Shown here piece after piece: positions 18,116 to 27,726 of a stretch of DNA of 64,000 nucleotides. Made by a program: the position numbers and the translations under genes. The DNA is from an uncultured Bacteroidales bacterium (lineage in GTDB: Bacteria > Bacteroidota > Bacteroidia > Bacteroidales > UBA932), in NCBI GenBank assembly GCA_944326335.1, contig CALVDM010000014.1, positions 1 through 64,000 of the forward strand, written 5' to 3'. How positions within the stretch are numbered: the first letter of the stretch is position 1; each line of letters opens with the position of its first letter. Under the pieces are notes generated by a model. It did no database searches, was not told the DNA's origin, and saw only the letters and a program-made list of their open reading frames with translations.

Positions 18116-18173
18116 CGGAAAAAGAAAAACAACACTGCCGGAAAAAGAAAAAATCGCTGGAAAAGGAAAATCA
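18116..18173. repeat. Three imperfect purine-rich tandem repeats
   Basis: CGGAAAAAGAAAAA at 18116 and 18139, with a degenerate copy (TGGAAAAGGAAAA) at 18158. On the transcribed minus strand these are T-runs directly behind the clan GH-A gene, where they may aid termination or decay. Confidence 0.5.
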
Positions 18174-19823
18174 CAGAGCCGCTATCGCGACATCGTCCCA
18201 GCATACGGTTCCGCAGCCGTTGTGTTCAAGGGAAATCACAACCCACGGATTGTCGGCGGTGAAGGTAACATCAAGCCGCTCATATTCCGACACTATCCAG
18301 TTGAAATCCGTCGAGGCCTCCGCCTTTTCCTTGCCATAGGAATGGAATCCCATGGCCCTGAGAGTCACGGATGCCGGAGAGTCCGGATTGCCGACAGACA
18401 GCTTCACCCATGCCGACACCCTGTAGCTGTGTCCCGGGACAAGACCTTCCACAAGCCTGCGGCACCTGTTGGCCGTAATCCCTCCAGCATCAATGGATGC
18501 AGACGGCTTGAAGTCAATCGGCCTCATCTCCAGACAGCAGTTCCCGGAACGGGCCCCGGCATCCACAATCGAGACATAGTCCCACTCCTTCGGTTCGGCA
18601 CGTCCCACCCCGTTGAATGAGCGTCCCCTGAAAGACACGACCCAACCTCTGGACTTGTCGGGGTTGGCTTCCTCGAACCCTCCGTTGATGCCTTTTGAAA
18701 TCCTGTGGGCCAGCGGATTCCACAATTCCAGGTAAGCATTGTATTCCTGCTGCGCCACCTTGAATCCGGAGCCTTCCTGCGTGTCCACGTCCACAATGTT
18801 GTACTCCCCGTCCTGGCTCAGGGAGCCTGCGAGCGAATACATCACGATATACTTCAGTCCGAGGGACTTCATCTGTATGAGGTCGTTTCCCACCCAGTAG
18901 GACTTGAAGCGGTGCTTCTCCTCGTCGGTCGCCTCAGGGTACACGAGACCGAGCGTGAGCCATGTCCCGTTTTCATTGACAAGGGCTGGCCTGCGCGGAT
19001 AACCGGCGGCTTCCGCCTCGTCCATCAGGCTCCACAGCTTCGTCTCTGAATACCTGCCGTCTTCCCCTATGTCGACATGCTTGTGGAAGGCGAAATAATC
19101 GCAATATTCGGTGATGCCGCCCATCAGGACCTGCCTGCCGCTCGACGTGAAGTCGTACTCCGAAGTGTCCTCGAGCAGACACACCGGAGACGAGGCCACC
19201 ATTATGTCCGGGTCATATCCTTTCAATGTCTCGTAGACGGCTTTCTGCACGGTTATAATCTGCTCTGTAGTGAGGGCGGGAGCACCGTTGGCCCTCTGCC
19301 CTTCATTGTCCGGCTCGTTCATCGGGATATAGTACAGGGGAGCATCCCCGTAGCGTCTTGCAATCAGGCCGACATACCACTCGAGATTCTGCCGCCAGAC
19401 CGGGCCGTAGTCATCCGGGTTCACGACGAGTGCATCCACCTTAATCTGAAGGCAGTAGCGCAAGCCGGCAGCCTCAAGTTCAGCGATGACCTTGTCGTTG
19501 TATGAGAAGTCGAACTCTTCCCCGTAGGAGATAGGGGCGACAGAGCCGTACGAATTCCATATCGCCTCCCGTGAGCCTATGCCCCCGAGGACTCCTATGT
19601 GCCTGATGATTTCGCTCCTTATCAGATTGTTTCTCTCCTCATACTCCGGCCAGCGGTTGAATGAATACAGCGAGATGTTGCCGTTGTATATTATGTTGCT
19701 CTCGAGATGTTCCCCTACCGCACCGGACGAGCCGTCCCCGCCGTTGTGCAAAGACTTGGAACAGCCCGCAGCAATGATGATGCAGGCCGCCCCAAGCAGT
19801 AGTCTGTCGTGAAACCGTTTCAT
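18171..19823 (-). CDS. Clan GH-A glycoside hydrolase lipoprotein with C-terminal CBM-like domain
   Basis: A 550-residue lipoprotein (lipobox IAAGC, C21). The first ~370 residues form a TIM-barrel hydrolase with the two clan GH-A glutamates in expected context: acid/base E170 in YIPMNEPDNE and nucleophile E284 in ALVNENG. The GH39/GH5-like architecture does not allow a firm family call. Residues ~380-550 look like a galactose-binding-fold carbohydrate-binding module (INGGFEEANP start, VSAWVKLS, VTFTADNPWVVISLEH). Its ATG overlaps the stop of the SGNH-GH3 gene (19820-19823), so it is the last gene of the main PUL operon. It probably releases oligosaccharides at the cell surface or in the periplasm. 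Confidence 0.82.
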   Translation of the reverse strand: MKRFHDRLLLGAACIIIAAGCSKSLHNGGDGSSGAVGEHLESNIIYNGNISLYSFNRWPEYEERNNLIRSEIIRHIGVLGGIGSREAIWNSYGSVAPISYGEEFDFSYNDKVIAELEAAGLRYCLQIKVDALVVNPDDYGPVWRQNLEWYVGLIARRYGDAPLYYIPMNEPDNEGQRANGAPALTTEQIITVQKAVYETLKGYDPDIMVASSPVCLLEDTSEYDFTSSGRQVLMGGITEYCDYFAFHKHVDIGEDGRYSETKLWSLMDEAEAAGYPRRPALVNENGTWLTLGLVYPEATDEEKHRFKSYWVGNDLIQMKSLGLKYIVMYSLAGSLSQDGEYNIVDVDTQEGSGFKVAQQEYNAYLELWNPLAHRISKGINGGFEEANPDKSRGWVVSFRGRSFNGVGRAEPKEWDYVSIVDAGARSGNCCLEMRPIDFKPSASIDAGGITANRCRRLVEGLVPGHSYRVSAWVKLSVGNPDSPASVTLRAMGFHSYGKEKAEASTDFNWIVSEYERLDVTFTADNPWVVISLEHNGCGTVCWDDVAIAAL

Positions 19824-22800
19824 TCCACAGTGATGGTCTTCCTTAACCTTATGTCGTCGGACGAGCTGCCGACGAGAATCTCGTATTTTCCGGGGTCGTA
19901 GCCGAAATCACGGGTCCTGGTCTTGAAATAGGAGAATGCTGAACTGTCAAGCAGAATCTCCACCTCGGCTGTCTCCCCTTCGGCTATATACACCTTTTCG
20001 AAACCTTTGAGCTCCTTGCAAGGCCTTTCCACCTCAGGCTCTATGGGTCGTATGTAGAGCTGGGCAGTCTCCGCACCGCCGCAACTGCCTGTGTTCCTTA
20101 TCTTGAACGACACCCTGTACCTGCAGCCGCCTTCCGCGGACACCTTCAGACCGGAATAGGCGAAATCCGTGTATGAAAGACCGTACCCGAAAGCGTAGCG
20201 TGGCTTTGTGCCGGCTGCATCGTAGTGTCTGTACCCCACATACAGACCTTCACCGTAGCTCACCCGCCTGTCCCCGTCCGGGTCGTAGTAATAAGGGTAT
20301 GCAGGATTGTCCTCCCATCTGCGGTCGAACGTCACAGGGAGCTTGCCGCTCGGGCATACGTCCCCGAACAGTATCTCGCCCACGGCCGTCCCGCCTTCCT
20401 GTCCGGCATAGAAGATGTCCAGCAATGCCGGCACATTGTCCACCCAGCGCGACACATCCGCACCGGCACCCGAATTGAGGATGACAACGGTGTTCGGATT
20501 GGCTGCGGCCACAGTGTTGACAAGGCTGTCCTGATATTGAGGAAGGGTGAATGTCTTGTCATTGCTCTCCCTCTCGCTGCTTTCGTTGAACCCGATGTTC
20601 ACTACAGCCACATCGGCCTTGCGTGCGGCATCGGCAGCCTCGTCGAAAAGCAGCCTGTCTTCACGCCATCCGAACCAGATGTCCACAGGATGCACATTGG
20701 CGAAATACTCCAGCACCACAGGATATTCCCTGCCGGCCTCCATCCGGACCACGGCCTCCCTGGTGGTTATGCCCTGGTCGCGCCACTCGTTTATCACGGT
20801 CTCGCCGCCGACCTTGAGACGGAAGCCGTCGAATCCCCTCACCACGAACCGGTATCCTGCCGTCTTGTCAGGCCGAACGACTCCGCTCCACCTCATCGAG
20901 CAATGGTCGTAAGGTATGCCTTTGTTCTCTGCCGCGATGTGATAACCGTTAGGGATGCACACCGTGGTGTCAATCTTCACGAAAGCAGGCTCTCCTTTAA
21001 GGCGTATATTGTCGAAATATTCGGCTTTCAGGCCTCTGACTTCGCTGCCGGGACCGGAATAGAATACGGAGCCGGAGACTGTCTCCTCGAGAGTCGGCAC
21101 GCCGGGGGCGAAATATATGTCGATACCGTCGCCCGCCGCATTCCTGATACCTTCAAGCACGGAAACCGAATGGAACGGGAATGTGTACGAACTGCCGCCT
21201 CCGGCAATGTAGGAGCCGGCATTCGGGCCGATTACCGCCACTGACTTTATACTTCCCCTGTCTATCGGAAGCGTGTTGCCGTCGTTCTTCAGGAGCACGA
21301 TACCTTCCCTTGCCAGGTCCAGAGCCACCTCCGCACCCTGCGGGTTGTCCATAGGGATGCTTTCATCCAGCTGAGGATTGTCGAAGAATCCGAACCTGAA
21401 AATTATCCTGAGGATTCTCCTGACCTTCTCGTCTATGGTCGCGACACTCACCTTGCCGGACTCTATGGCAGGGATGAGGTTTTCCCTGTTCATGAACTTC
21501 CCCCTCGGCATCTCGAGGTCAAGACCTCCGTTGGCTGCCCCGACAGCATCATAGGTGGCGGACCAGTCGCTCATGACAATTCCGTCGAATCCCCACATGT
21601 CCCTGAGGACGGTGTTGTTCAGATAGTCGTTCTGGGTGGCATGTACTCCGTTGACAGGATTGTAGCTGTCCATGACCGCCCCGGCTCCCCCTTCGAGTAT
21701 CGCAGACCTGAAGCCGTACAGATAGACCTCGTGAAGAGTCCTTTCATCGATGTCGCTGCTGACATTGTTCCTGTCCCACTCCTGATTGTTGGCAGCGTAA
21801 TGCTTGAGGGTGGCCACCACATTCTGGTCCTGCAACCCCTTTACATACTGCACCGCCACCTGGGAATTGAGATAAGGGTCCTCCGTGAAGTATTCGAAGT
21901 TCCTGCCGCACAGGGGTGAGCGGATGATGTTCATGCTCGGTCCGAGGAGTATATGCACGCCCCTTGCCTTTGAATCGCGGCCGAGCTGCTCCCCGAGCCG
22001 GTAGATGAGCTCCCTGTTCCATGTTGCTGCAGTGAGCGTCCCGGCAGGATATGCCGTGGAGCGGCCGTCCTTGTGGGTGCCGACAGGCCCGTCCGTCAGC
22101 TTTATCTCCGGAAGGCCGAGCCTCTCTATTCCGCGGATGTAGAATCCGTTGTAGCCTCCTATATAGTCTATCTTCTCCTCGAGAGTCATGCGTCCGAGCA
22201 GGTCCTCGACCCTGTCCTCGACAGGAGCTTCGGGATTCATGTATGTCGGGGTGATGTAGCCGGATATCACCTTCTTCCAGACCTTGTACCCCTCGGCGGT
22301 GAGATGAAGCCCGTCTTCGCGGTAATATTCAGGGACGAGTCCCCCGTCCGGCGAAAGCATGGCACTGAATACATCTGCATATTCCGTGTCCGGGCAAGAC
22401 TGCGCAAATGCCCTTATGAGGTCGTTCGCCTTTATTATCTTATCCATGTCCTTCACCCTGCGCGGAGACGGCTTTATCGAGATGAAGACTATCCCTGCGT
22501 CCGGCTTCTCTTCGCGCACAAGCCTGTACAGCCGCTTCACCTGCTCCAGAATCTCCTCCGGTGTCCATTTGTAGCCTATGTCGTTGTCTCCCGGATACAG
22601 GAAGACCTGTTTCGGATTGTACGGAGTGACGAGGTGTTCGAACATGTTCACCATGTCTATGGTCTTGGTCCCGGAAACACCGCGGTTCAGAACCGGTTTT
22701 CCCGGGAAATCTTCCTGGAGAGTCTTCCAGTTCTCTATCGTGGAGCTGCCGACAAAGAGGATCACGCTGTCGGCCGGAGAACCGGAGGCATCCTGCTCCT

Positions 22801-24304
22801 TGAATCTCGCGAGCTTCTGATCCCACTTCAGCTTCTGGTTCAGTTTGGATACACCTTTCACCCTGTGGATTTCAGCCGGCCTGCCCCGGAGAAGGATTCT
22901 GCCGAGCCAGATGACCGAGCGGTCATATTTGTCCGGATGCGCGTCCATGTCCTTCGTGTTCCCGAGGATGGCCCTCTTGTCCGCGTCTTCGCTGGAAATG
23001 CGGACAGTTACCTGATGAAGGCCGTATGGCACCTCTATCACATCGTGCTGGCCGCGGTAGCGTCCGTTGCACCAGCGGTTGAAGCGGTTCAGGGTATATT
23101 CGCCTTCGCTGTCGTTGGCGCGATACCATGCGAATCCCTTTGCCGCACATTTCTTCAGCTTCACAAGTTCTCCGTCAACGATTATCTCGAGCTGCCCTGC
23201 TTCCGGTCCGCCGATGTCGAAAAAGCCGAACATGTCGCCCTCGAAGGCGAAGCAGAACCAGGATTCCTTGCGTCCGGAAGTGAGCACCGTGTCGAACCAG
23301 CCCGAGAATTTCTCCAGTTCCGGCCTGTCGGAAGCGCTCACCGTCTTCCAGTTCCCGTCATAGCTGGCGATATCCTCCGGCACATACATGGAGGCGTCGT
23401 CCCATCTCGTGCCATAAAGCGGCTCTGACGGAAGTCTGTGGGGCTCCGGTGCGGAATCGGCCGCCTTCATCTTCTGCAGTCCCCTCGCAATGGCAGCCGC
23501 ATAGACATCTCCGCCTTCGCGTGAGGGATGCACCCCGTCCCTTGAGAACAGAATCCTGCCGGCGGCGTCCTCCGGCCTGCCTTTCCAGAGAAGTTTCCCT
23601 TCTTCCTCAAGACTCGCCGCTTCCATGCCAAGGTGTATGGAAGGTATGTCGTAATGCCCTGCAAGCTTCTCGAGTTCCGCTATCCTTTCCGGCATTTCGC
23701 CTTTCCTGTAATATTCCGTCTGTCCTGTCTTTATGGTGTACAGGAAACAGATGTCCGTGTCGGGGCAATGCCTGATTATCTTGCGGACAATGCCTTCCAT
23801 AGCATCCGGATATCCTCCGTTGACAGCAAATTCGAGGAACACAAGGTCCGGGTCGTGGCTCAGCACCTGCTCGTCAATCCGGAACGCGCCGAGGTCCGTG
23901 CCCGTGCCTGACACACCTGCATTTATCCATGTGAAGTCCGCCTCAGGCCACATCTTTTCCATGAATCTGGAAATCTGCAGCCTGTAGCAGTAGTTTCCCT
24001 GAGTGATACTGCCGCCCACAAAGGCGACAGTGACATCCTCCCCGGCGTCCGCCCTGGCGAGGAAATGAGGAATGCCTCCGCGTACGGTACATTCCCTCCC
24101 GTCATTGAAAGTCCCGGGCACCACATCGTCGATATCCTGCCCTGCCGTGGTGTACAGCAGTGGAGATGCACCGTCCCTTGAAGCCGCTATCTTCTCCCTG
24201 TCGTCCAGGTCCTGGCCCGAGGCGGCTGTGAGCATCAGCAAGGCAGCTGACACCGGAACCAGAAATTTTCCGATAACTGTCATATTCCAAACGTATTTTT
24301 TCAC
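19820..24304 (-). CDS. Three-enzyme fusion: SGNH esterase - SGNH esterase - GH3 glycosidase
   Basis: A secreted 1494-residue protein (signal to about residue 29). SGNH domain 1 (~90-280): nucleophile S99 in GGSIT, NAG at 128-130, D256/H259 in RDGVHPS. A beta-sandwich linker follows (~290-480). SGNH domain 2 (~510-685): S521 in FVGSST, GDND at 572-575, D664/H667 in EDGLHLT. GH3 (~690-1494): KH at 834-835, nucleophile D913 in VMSDW, likely acid/base E1246, a PA14 insertion (~1080-1225) and a C-terminal FnIII-like domain. All three catalytic sets look intact. The GTG start overlaps the upstream stop (24301-24304); an in-frame ATG at 24283 is an alternative. It probably removes acyl groups and then terminal beta-sugars from one substrate. 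Confidence 0.88.
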   Translation of the reverse strand: MKKYVWNMTVIGKFLVPVSAALLMLTAASGQDLDDREKIAASRDGASPLLYTTAGQDIDDVVPGTFNDGRECTVRGGIPHFLARADAGEDVTVAFVGGSITQGNYCYRLQISRFMEKMWPEADFTWINAGVSGTGTDLGAFRIDEQVLSHDPDLVFLEFAVNGGYPDAMEGIVRKIIRHCPDTDICFLYTIKTGQTEYYRKGEMPERIAELEKLAGHYDIPSIHLGMEAASLEEEGKLLWKGRPEDAAGRILFSRDGVHPSREGGDVYAAAIARGLQKMKAADSAPEPHRLPSEPLYGTRWDDASMYVPEDIASYDGNWKTVSASDRPELEKFSGWFDTVLTSGRKESWFCFAFEGDMFGFFDIGGPEAGQLEIIVDGELVKLKKCAAKGFAWYRANDSEGEYTLNRFNRWCNGRYRGQHDVIEVPYGLHQVTVRISSEDADKRAILGNTKDMDAHPDKYDRSVIWLGRILLRGRPAEIHRVKGVSKLNQKLKWDQKLARFKEQDASGSPADSVILFVGSSTIENWKTLQEDFPGKPVLNRGVSGTKTIDMVNMFEHLVTPYNPKQVFLYPGDNDIGYKWTPEEILEQVKRLYRLVREEKPDAGIVFISIKPSPRRVKDMDKIIKANDLIRAFAQSCPDTEYADVFSAMLSPDGGLVPEYYREDGLHLTAEGYKVWKKVISGYITPTYMNPEAPVEDRVEDLLGRMTLEEKIDYIGGYNGFYIRGIERLGLPEIKLTDGPVGTHKDGRSTAYPAGTLTAATWNRELIYRLGEQLGRDSKARGVHILLGPSMNIIRSPLCGRNFEYFTEDPYLNSQVAVQYVKGLQDQNVVATLKHYAANNQEWDRNNVSSDIDERTLHEVYLYGFRSAILEGGAGAVMDSYNPVNGVHATQNDYLNNTVLRDMWGFDGIVMSDWSATYDAVGAANGGLDLEMPRGKFMNRENLIPAIESGKVSVATIDEKVRRILRIIFRFGFFDNPQLDESIPMDNPQGAEVALDLAREGIVLLKNDGNTLPIDRGSIKSVAVIGPNAGSYIAGGGSSYTFPFHSVSVLEGIRNAAGDGIDIYFAPGVPTLEETVSGSVFYSGPGSEVRGLKAEYFDNIRLKGEPAFVKIDTTVCIPNGYHIAAENKGIPYDHCSMRWSGVVRPDKTAGYRFVVRGFDGFRLKVGGETVINEWRDQGITTREAVVRMEAGREYPVVLEYFANVHPVDIWFGWREDRLLFDEAADAARKADVAVVNIGFNESSERESNDKTFTLPQYQDSLVNTVAAANPNTVVILNSGAGADVSRWVDNVPALLDIFYAGQEGGTAVGEILFGDVCPSGKLPVTFDRRWEDNPAYPYYYDPDGDRRVSYGEGLYVGYRHYDAAGTKPRYAFGYGLSYTDFAYSGLKVSAEGGCRYRVSFKIRNTGSCGGAETAQLYIRPIEPEVERPCKELKGFEKVYIAEGETAEVEILLDSSAFSYFKTRTRDFGYDPGKYEILVGSSSDDIRLRKTITVE

Positions 24305-27300
24305 TTTGCCTGCATTACAACATTTTCCTCTCCAATCACATTCCCGTCCTCTTCCATGACTATCCTCAACCGTGCTGCCTCGTCAGGCTCCAGTTTCAGG
24401 AAAGTCCACTCGAACGGATATGAAGACACCTCGCATGACTTGCCGTTGCACTCGACCTTGACTGACAGCCTCCTGTCCTTTTTCGGCCATGTCCCGGCAT
24501 AACCGTAAATGGAATCCCACCCGAACGGAGAGCGTATCCTGAAGAGATATATTTTTCCGAAAGCCTCGTTCCCGTCGAGAACCTTCATCCCGTTCTTCAA
24601 GGCCGGAGCTTCAGTCTTCCGTGAAGTCTCTGCAAGAGGGAACGAAACGGCTGCGAATCCCTTGGCCGGAACCTCGACGGACACAGAATTTCCGTCCCTC
24701 TTCAGGCGGGAGGACTTCCCTTCAGCCGTGCGGCAGACCGCATCCCCGTCCGACACTGTCCCTGCAGCCGATGCAAGGGTGAGAAGCACCGTCTCGTCCG
24801 AATCCGATTCGCTCGAAAGGAGTACCCAGAAATTCCTGCCCGAGACGGCTGTCAGATAATTGACCGAAGGAGTGTCCAGCTCCACAAGGCCCCTCCTTGT
24901 CCAGAGCCTTGCATCCTTGTCCTGGAACACCCTGCCCGTACCGCCGCCGTAAATCCTGTTCGTGAACCACACGAAACCTTCCTGCGTGCTGTAAGGGAAA
25001 GACACGTTGCCGCCCGAACGCTGGATGCATTCGGTGACGAGGTAATCCCATGTGAAAGCGAGATGAGGCGGTATATGGTGATAATAAATCGAGCTCACGT
25101 CAGGGCCCTTGTACGGGAAATCCGCCTTGAGGGTGATGTCGGTGTATCCGGTGGCATAGTAGCCCGGATAGTTCGCGAACCTCCCTATCACGGCATTCCG
25201 CGCATAGGTCTGGTATATCTCGTTCCCCGTGTACTGATACAGCCTGAGGAGGTGCGGAGCCCAGTTGCTCATGAACACCGGACGCACCTGCTTGCCTTTC
25301 TGCCTCAGGAAATATGTACCCGGCTGCTCGAACCCGAGCCCTACCGGAGAAACGAGCCAGTCCGGCACCTGCTTCTCCAGGACATCGCCCGGCACACGCG
25401 GATAACCGAGGCGGAACTTCTCCTTGCCTTTCCACCACATGGTCGTGTTGCCTTCGAACTCTCCGCCCGGGTGGATGGTCTGCATCGCACCTGTGACAGC
25501 CGGGAAAGACCTTATCCCTGCAATGGTGCTTGCCGCACCGTACTCGGCTGCATCGAGATACTTTCTCTCCCCGGTGATTTCGTAGAGGTCGAGCAGGTTC
25601 CACCATGGCGAATAGACGTTGGAATTATAGAATGACATCTGTCCCGACATGGATGCAGGCGGGTTGTAGATGTGTATGCCCATGTATCTGTCTGCCGTGG
25701 AGCATGCCGTCTGGAGCCACTTGTCGTCAGAAGTCATGCGATATGCGGCGAGCTGCTCGACATAAGATACGAAAGGTGCCGAATATCCCTTTGTCTGGCG
25801 TATCTCCCCTCCTGGCAGCGCGATTTTCCCGAGCCACGGGTTCAGGCCTCCGGTCAGCCTGTCAAGTCCCTGATAGTACGATGTCGTGAACTGGGACTTG
25901 AAAGGATTCAGTTCCAGCGTCGCGAGTGTCTTGTTGTAGCCGGACGGGACAAGGTCTACGGCCCACCTGTAGCCGCTTCTCGACAAGGTGTACTCTATGG
26001 TCGGAAGAGAACGGGTGATGTAGAAGTCCTCGTCGTCCATGAAGACCGAGGCGGCGACTATCGCAAGAGGGGCCGAATGCACGACTGTCGGAGCTGTGCC
26101 GGGGTCCCCCTCAATGTCGTAGAAACCTTTCAGGCTGTCGTCCCAGCCGCCGTATGTGTAGTCCTTCATCAGGTCGATGATATTGAACATCGCATCTGTC
26201 AGGGACACATCCGTCTGCTTCCTGTAATCCCTCACGCCGTAGATGTTGTCTGAAATGTAGCGGAGCGCGTTGTCCCATCTTCCCTGGCAGACCCCCACAA
26301 CGAATTTTCCGGTGACAGTGCCTCCGGCCTCAACCCTGGAATCCTCCATGCCCATCACAGGGGAAAAGGCTACCGGCTGCAGTTCGTTGCTGCCGTTCCT
26401 GAGACTAAACCCTATCGGGGAGTAATCCACGCTTCCCCATTCCTGCGGAAAGACAGTCGTGTCGCCGCAGATGAATGACGACATCTGCCCGCCGGCCGCA
26501 GTCCCTGCCTCGACAATCGCAAGAGGCTGCTGCATCATGGACGAAAGCATCATGACCGGAGACGAAGGGAATCTCCTGAACTGGAACATAGGCGGCATCA
26601 GCACATTTGTGGCAGCGGACTCCGGAACCGGCTGGAAGGCTGCAACGCCCATGCTGTACATTCCTGACGTGGCGGCCGTGCATGTCAGTGAAATCCCGAT
26701 ATGCGTCCCCCTCTCCGGCAATGTCCACATCCCTGTGATTACGGAACCGTTTCTGGTTATGTACGTGACCTTTATCCCACCGTCCGCAGGTTCAGCGGAC
26801 ACCGGTATGGCTTCACTTGTCTCTCCGGCGAAGAACGGATTCATGAAGTCCTCGTCGGAGCGCACCGGATATTCCTTCCCTCCGAAAGTGAACGTGCTCC
26901 CGCCCACGCTGTTCTCCCATGAAGGATAGAACTTGTCATTGTCTATCGGGCTGTCCGCCGACGAGACAAGGAACACCTTGTGGTCTTCCACATTGGAGTA
27001 GAAACGCCTCCACACCCCGTTCACATTCACTTCCGTCCTGCAAGCCACGGCATTTCCGGCAGCGCCGGCTAGCACGAAGCTGACCCTTATGTCCGGATTG
27101 GATACGGATGCAAGTTCCCGCTCCCCGTAACCGAGCGACATCGGGGCCGACATGTTGGCGACAGCACCGCCTTCAGTCTCTATCTTCTCGGGATTCTTCC
27201 TCCACTTTCCGACTTCGGTCCTGTCAAGCGCGTTAGGGTCCACCGACATGTCCCTTATCAGGAGGATGGCGTCGCACCGCCCGAAATTCCGCCTCTCGTC

Positions 27301-27720
27301 GTGAAGACGCAGGAGGGCAAGTCCCCTGTCGAGAGTCACCTTGCCCACGTTCTCCCAGTACCACAGCGGATGGCCGTGCCTCACGGAGACCTCAAGCGGC
27401 TGCTCGTTGACACTCAGACGGAAAAGCCTTGTCCCGGGTCTGTTCTCATAGTCGGCCGAACGCACCCACACGTTGTACTCTCCCGCCTCATAAATCCGCA
27501 CTGCGGTAAGGGCATCGTAAGTCGCGTCCAGGCTGCCTCCGCCTCCGAGCCTCAGCATGGAACTGCCCATGCAGTCCGCGCTCCTTTCCGCGAACCACTT
27601 TCCCTTGAACTGGAAAGCCTCTGCCTCAATCATGTACCTGTCCTTCTGAGCAAAGGCCTCATGCACCGGGGCAGACAGCATGGCTGCCAACACCGCCAGA
27701 TATCCGAATATCCTGTTCAT
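24301..27720 (-). CDS. Large secreted PUL protein, predicted alpha/alpha-toroid enzyme, family not recognised (B)
   Basis: An 1139-residue secreted protein (signal cut near AFAQ, residue 25). Residues ~28-155 look like a carbohydrate-binding beta-sandwich (YMIEAEAF... EYNVWVRSADY... GRCDAILL). A second beta-rich region runs to ~480, then a helical-repeat domain (~500-920) suggests an alpha/alpha toroid as in many glycosidases and polysaccharide lyases. Conserved-looking segments are PDWLVSPVGLGFE (786-798) and YYHHIPPHLAFTWDYL (879-894). Both recur in the next upstream gene, so the two are paralogues. A C-terminal beta-domain ends the protein. I cannot assign a family or prove catalysis; placement argues for a role on the PUL glycan. 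Confidence 0.75.
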   Translation of the reverse strand: MNRIFGYLAVLAAMLSAPVHEAFAQKDRYMIEAEAFQFKGKWFAERSADCMGSSMLRLGGGGSLDATYDALTAVRIYEAGEYNVWVRSADYENRPGTRLFRLSVNEQPLEVSVRHGHPLWYWENVGKVTLDRGLALLRLHDERRNFGRCDAILLIRDMSVDPNALDRTEVGKWRKNPEKIETEGGAVANMSAPMSLGYGERELASVSNPDIRVSFVLAGAAGNAVACRTEVNVNGVWRRFYSNVEDHKVFLVSSADSPIDNDKFYPSWENSVGGSTFTFGGKEYPVRSDEDFMNPFFAGETSEAIPVSAEPADGGIKVTYITRNGSVITGMWTLPERGTHIGISLTCTAATSGMYSMGVAAFQPVPESAATNVLMPPMFQFRRFPSSPVMMLSSMMQQPLAIVEAGTAAGGQMSSFICGDTTVFPQEWGSVDYSPIGFSLRNGSNELQPVAFSPVMGMEDSRVEAGGTVTGKFVVGVCQGRWDNALRYISDNIYGVRDYRKQTDVSLTDAMFNIIDLMKDYTYGGWDDSLKGFYDIEGDPGTAPTVVHSAPLAIVAASVFMDDEDFYITRSLPTIEYTLSRSGYRWAVDLVPSGYNKTLATLELNPFKSQFTTSYYQGLDRLTGGLNPWLGKIALPGGEIRQTKGYSAPFVSYVEQLAAYRMTSDDKWLQTACSTADRYMGIHIYNPPASMSGQMSFYNSNVYSPWWNLLDLYEITGERKYLDAAEYGAASTIAGIRSFPAVTGAMQTIHPGGEFEGNTTMWWKGKEKFRLGYPRVPGDVLEKQVPDWLVSPVGLGFEQPGTYFLRQKGKQVRPVFMSNWAPHLLRLYQYTGNEIYQTYARNAVIGRFANYPGYYATGYTDITLKADFPYKGPDVSSIYYHHIPPHLAFTWDYLVTECIQRSGGNVSFPYSTQEGFVWFTNRIYGGGTGRVFQDKDARLWTRRGLVELDTPSVNYLTAVSGRNFWVLLSSESDSDETVLLTLASAAGTVSDGDAVCRTAEGKSSRLKRDGNSVSVEVPAKGFAAVSFPLAETSRKTEAPALKNGMKVLDGNEAFGKIYLFRIRSPFGWDSIYGYAGTWPKKDRRLSVKVECNGKSCEVSSYPFEWTFLKLEPDEAARLRIVMEEDGNVIGEENVVMQAK

Positions 27721-27726
27721 ACAATA

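Noticed and set aside
22073-23428. A 451-codon plus-strand frame over the SGNH-GH3 gene
   Set aside because: Antisense shadow of a gene with three recognised catalytic domains; its translation shows no motif.
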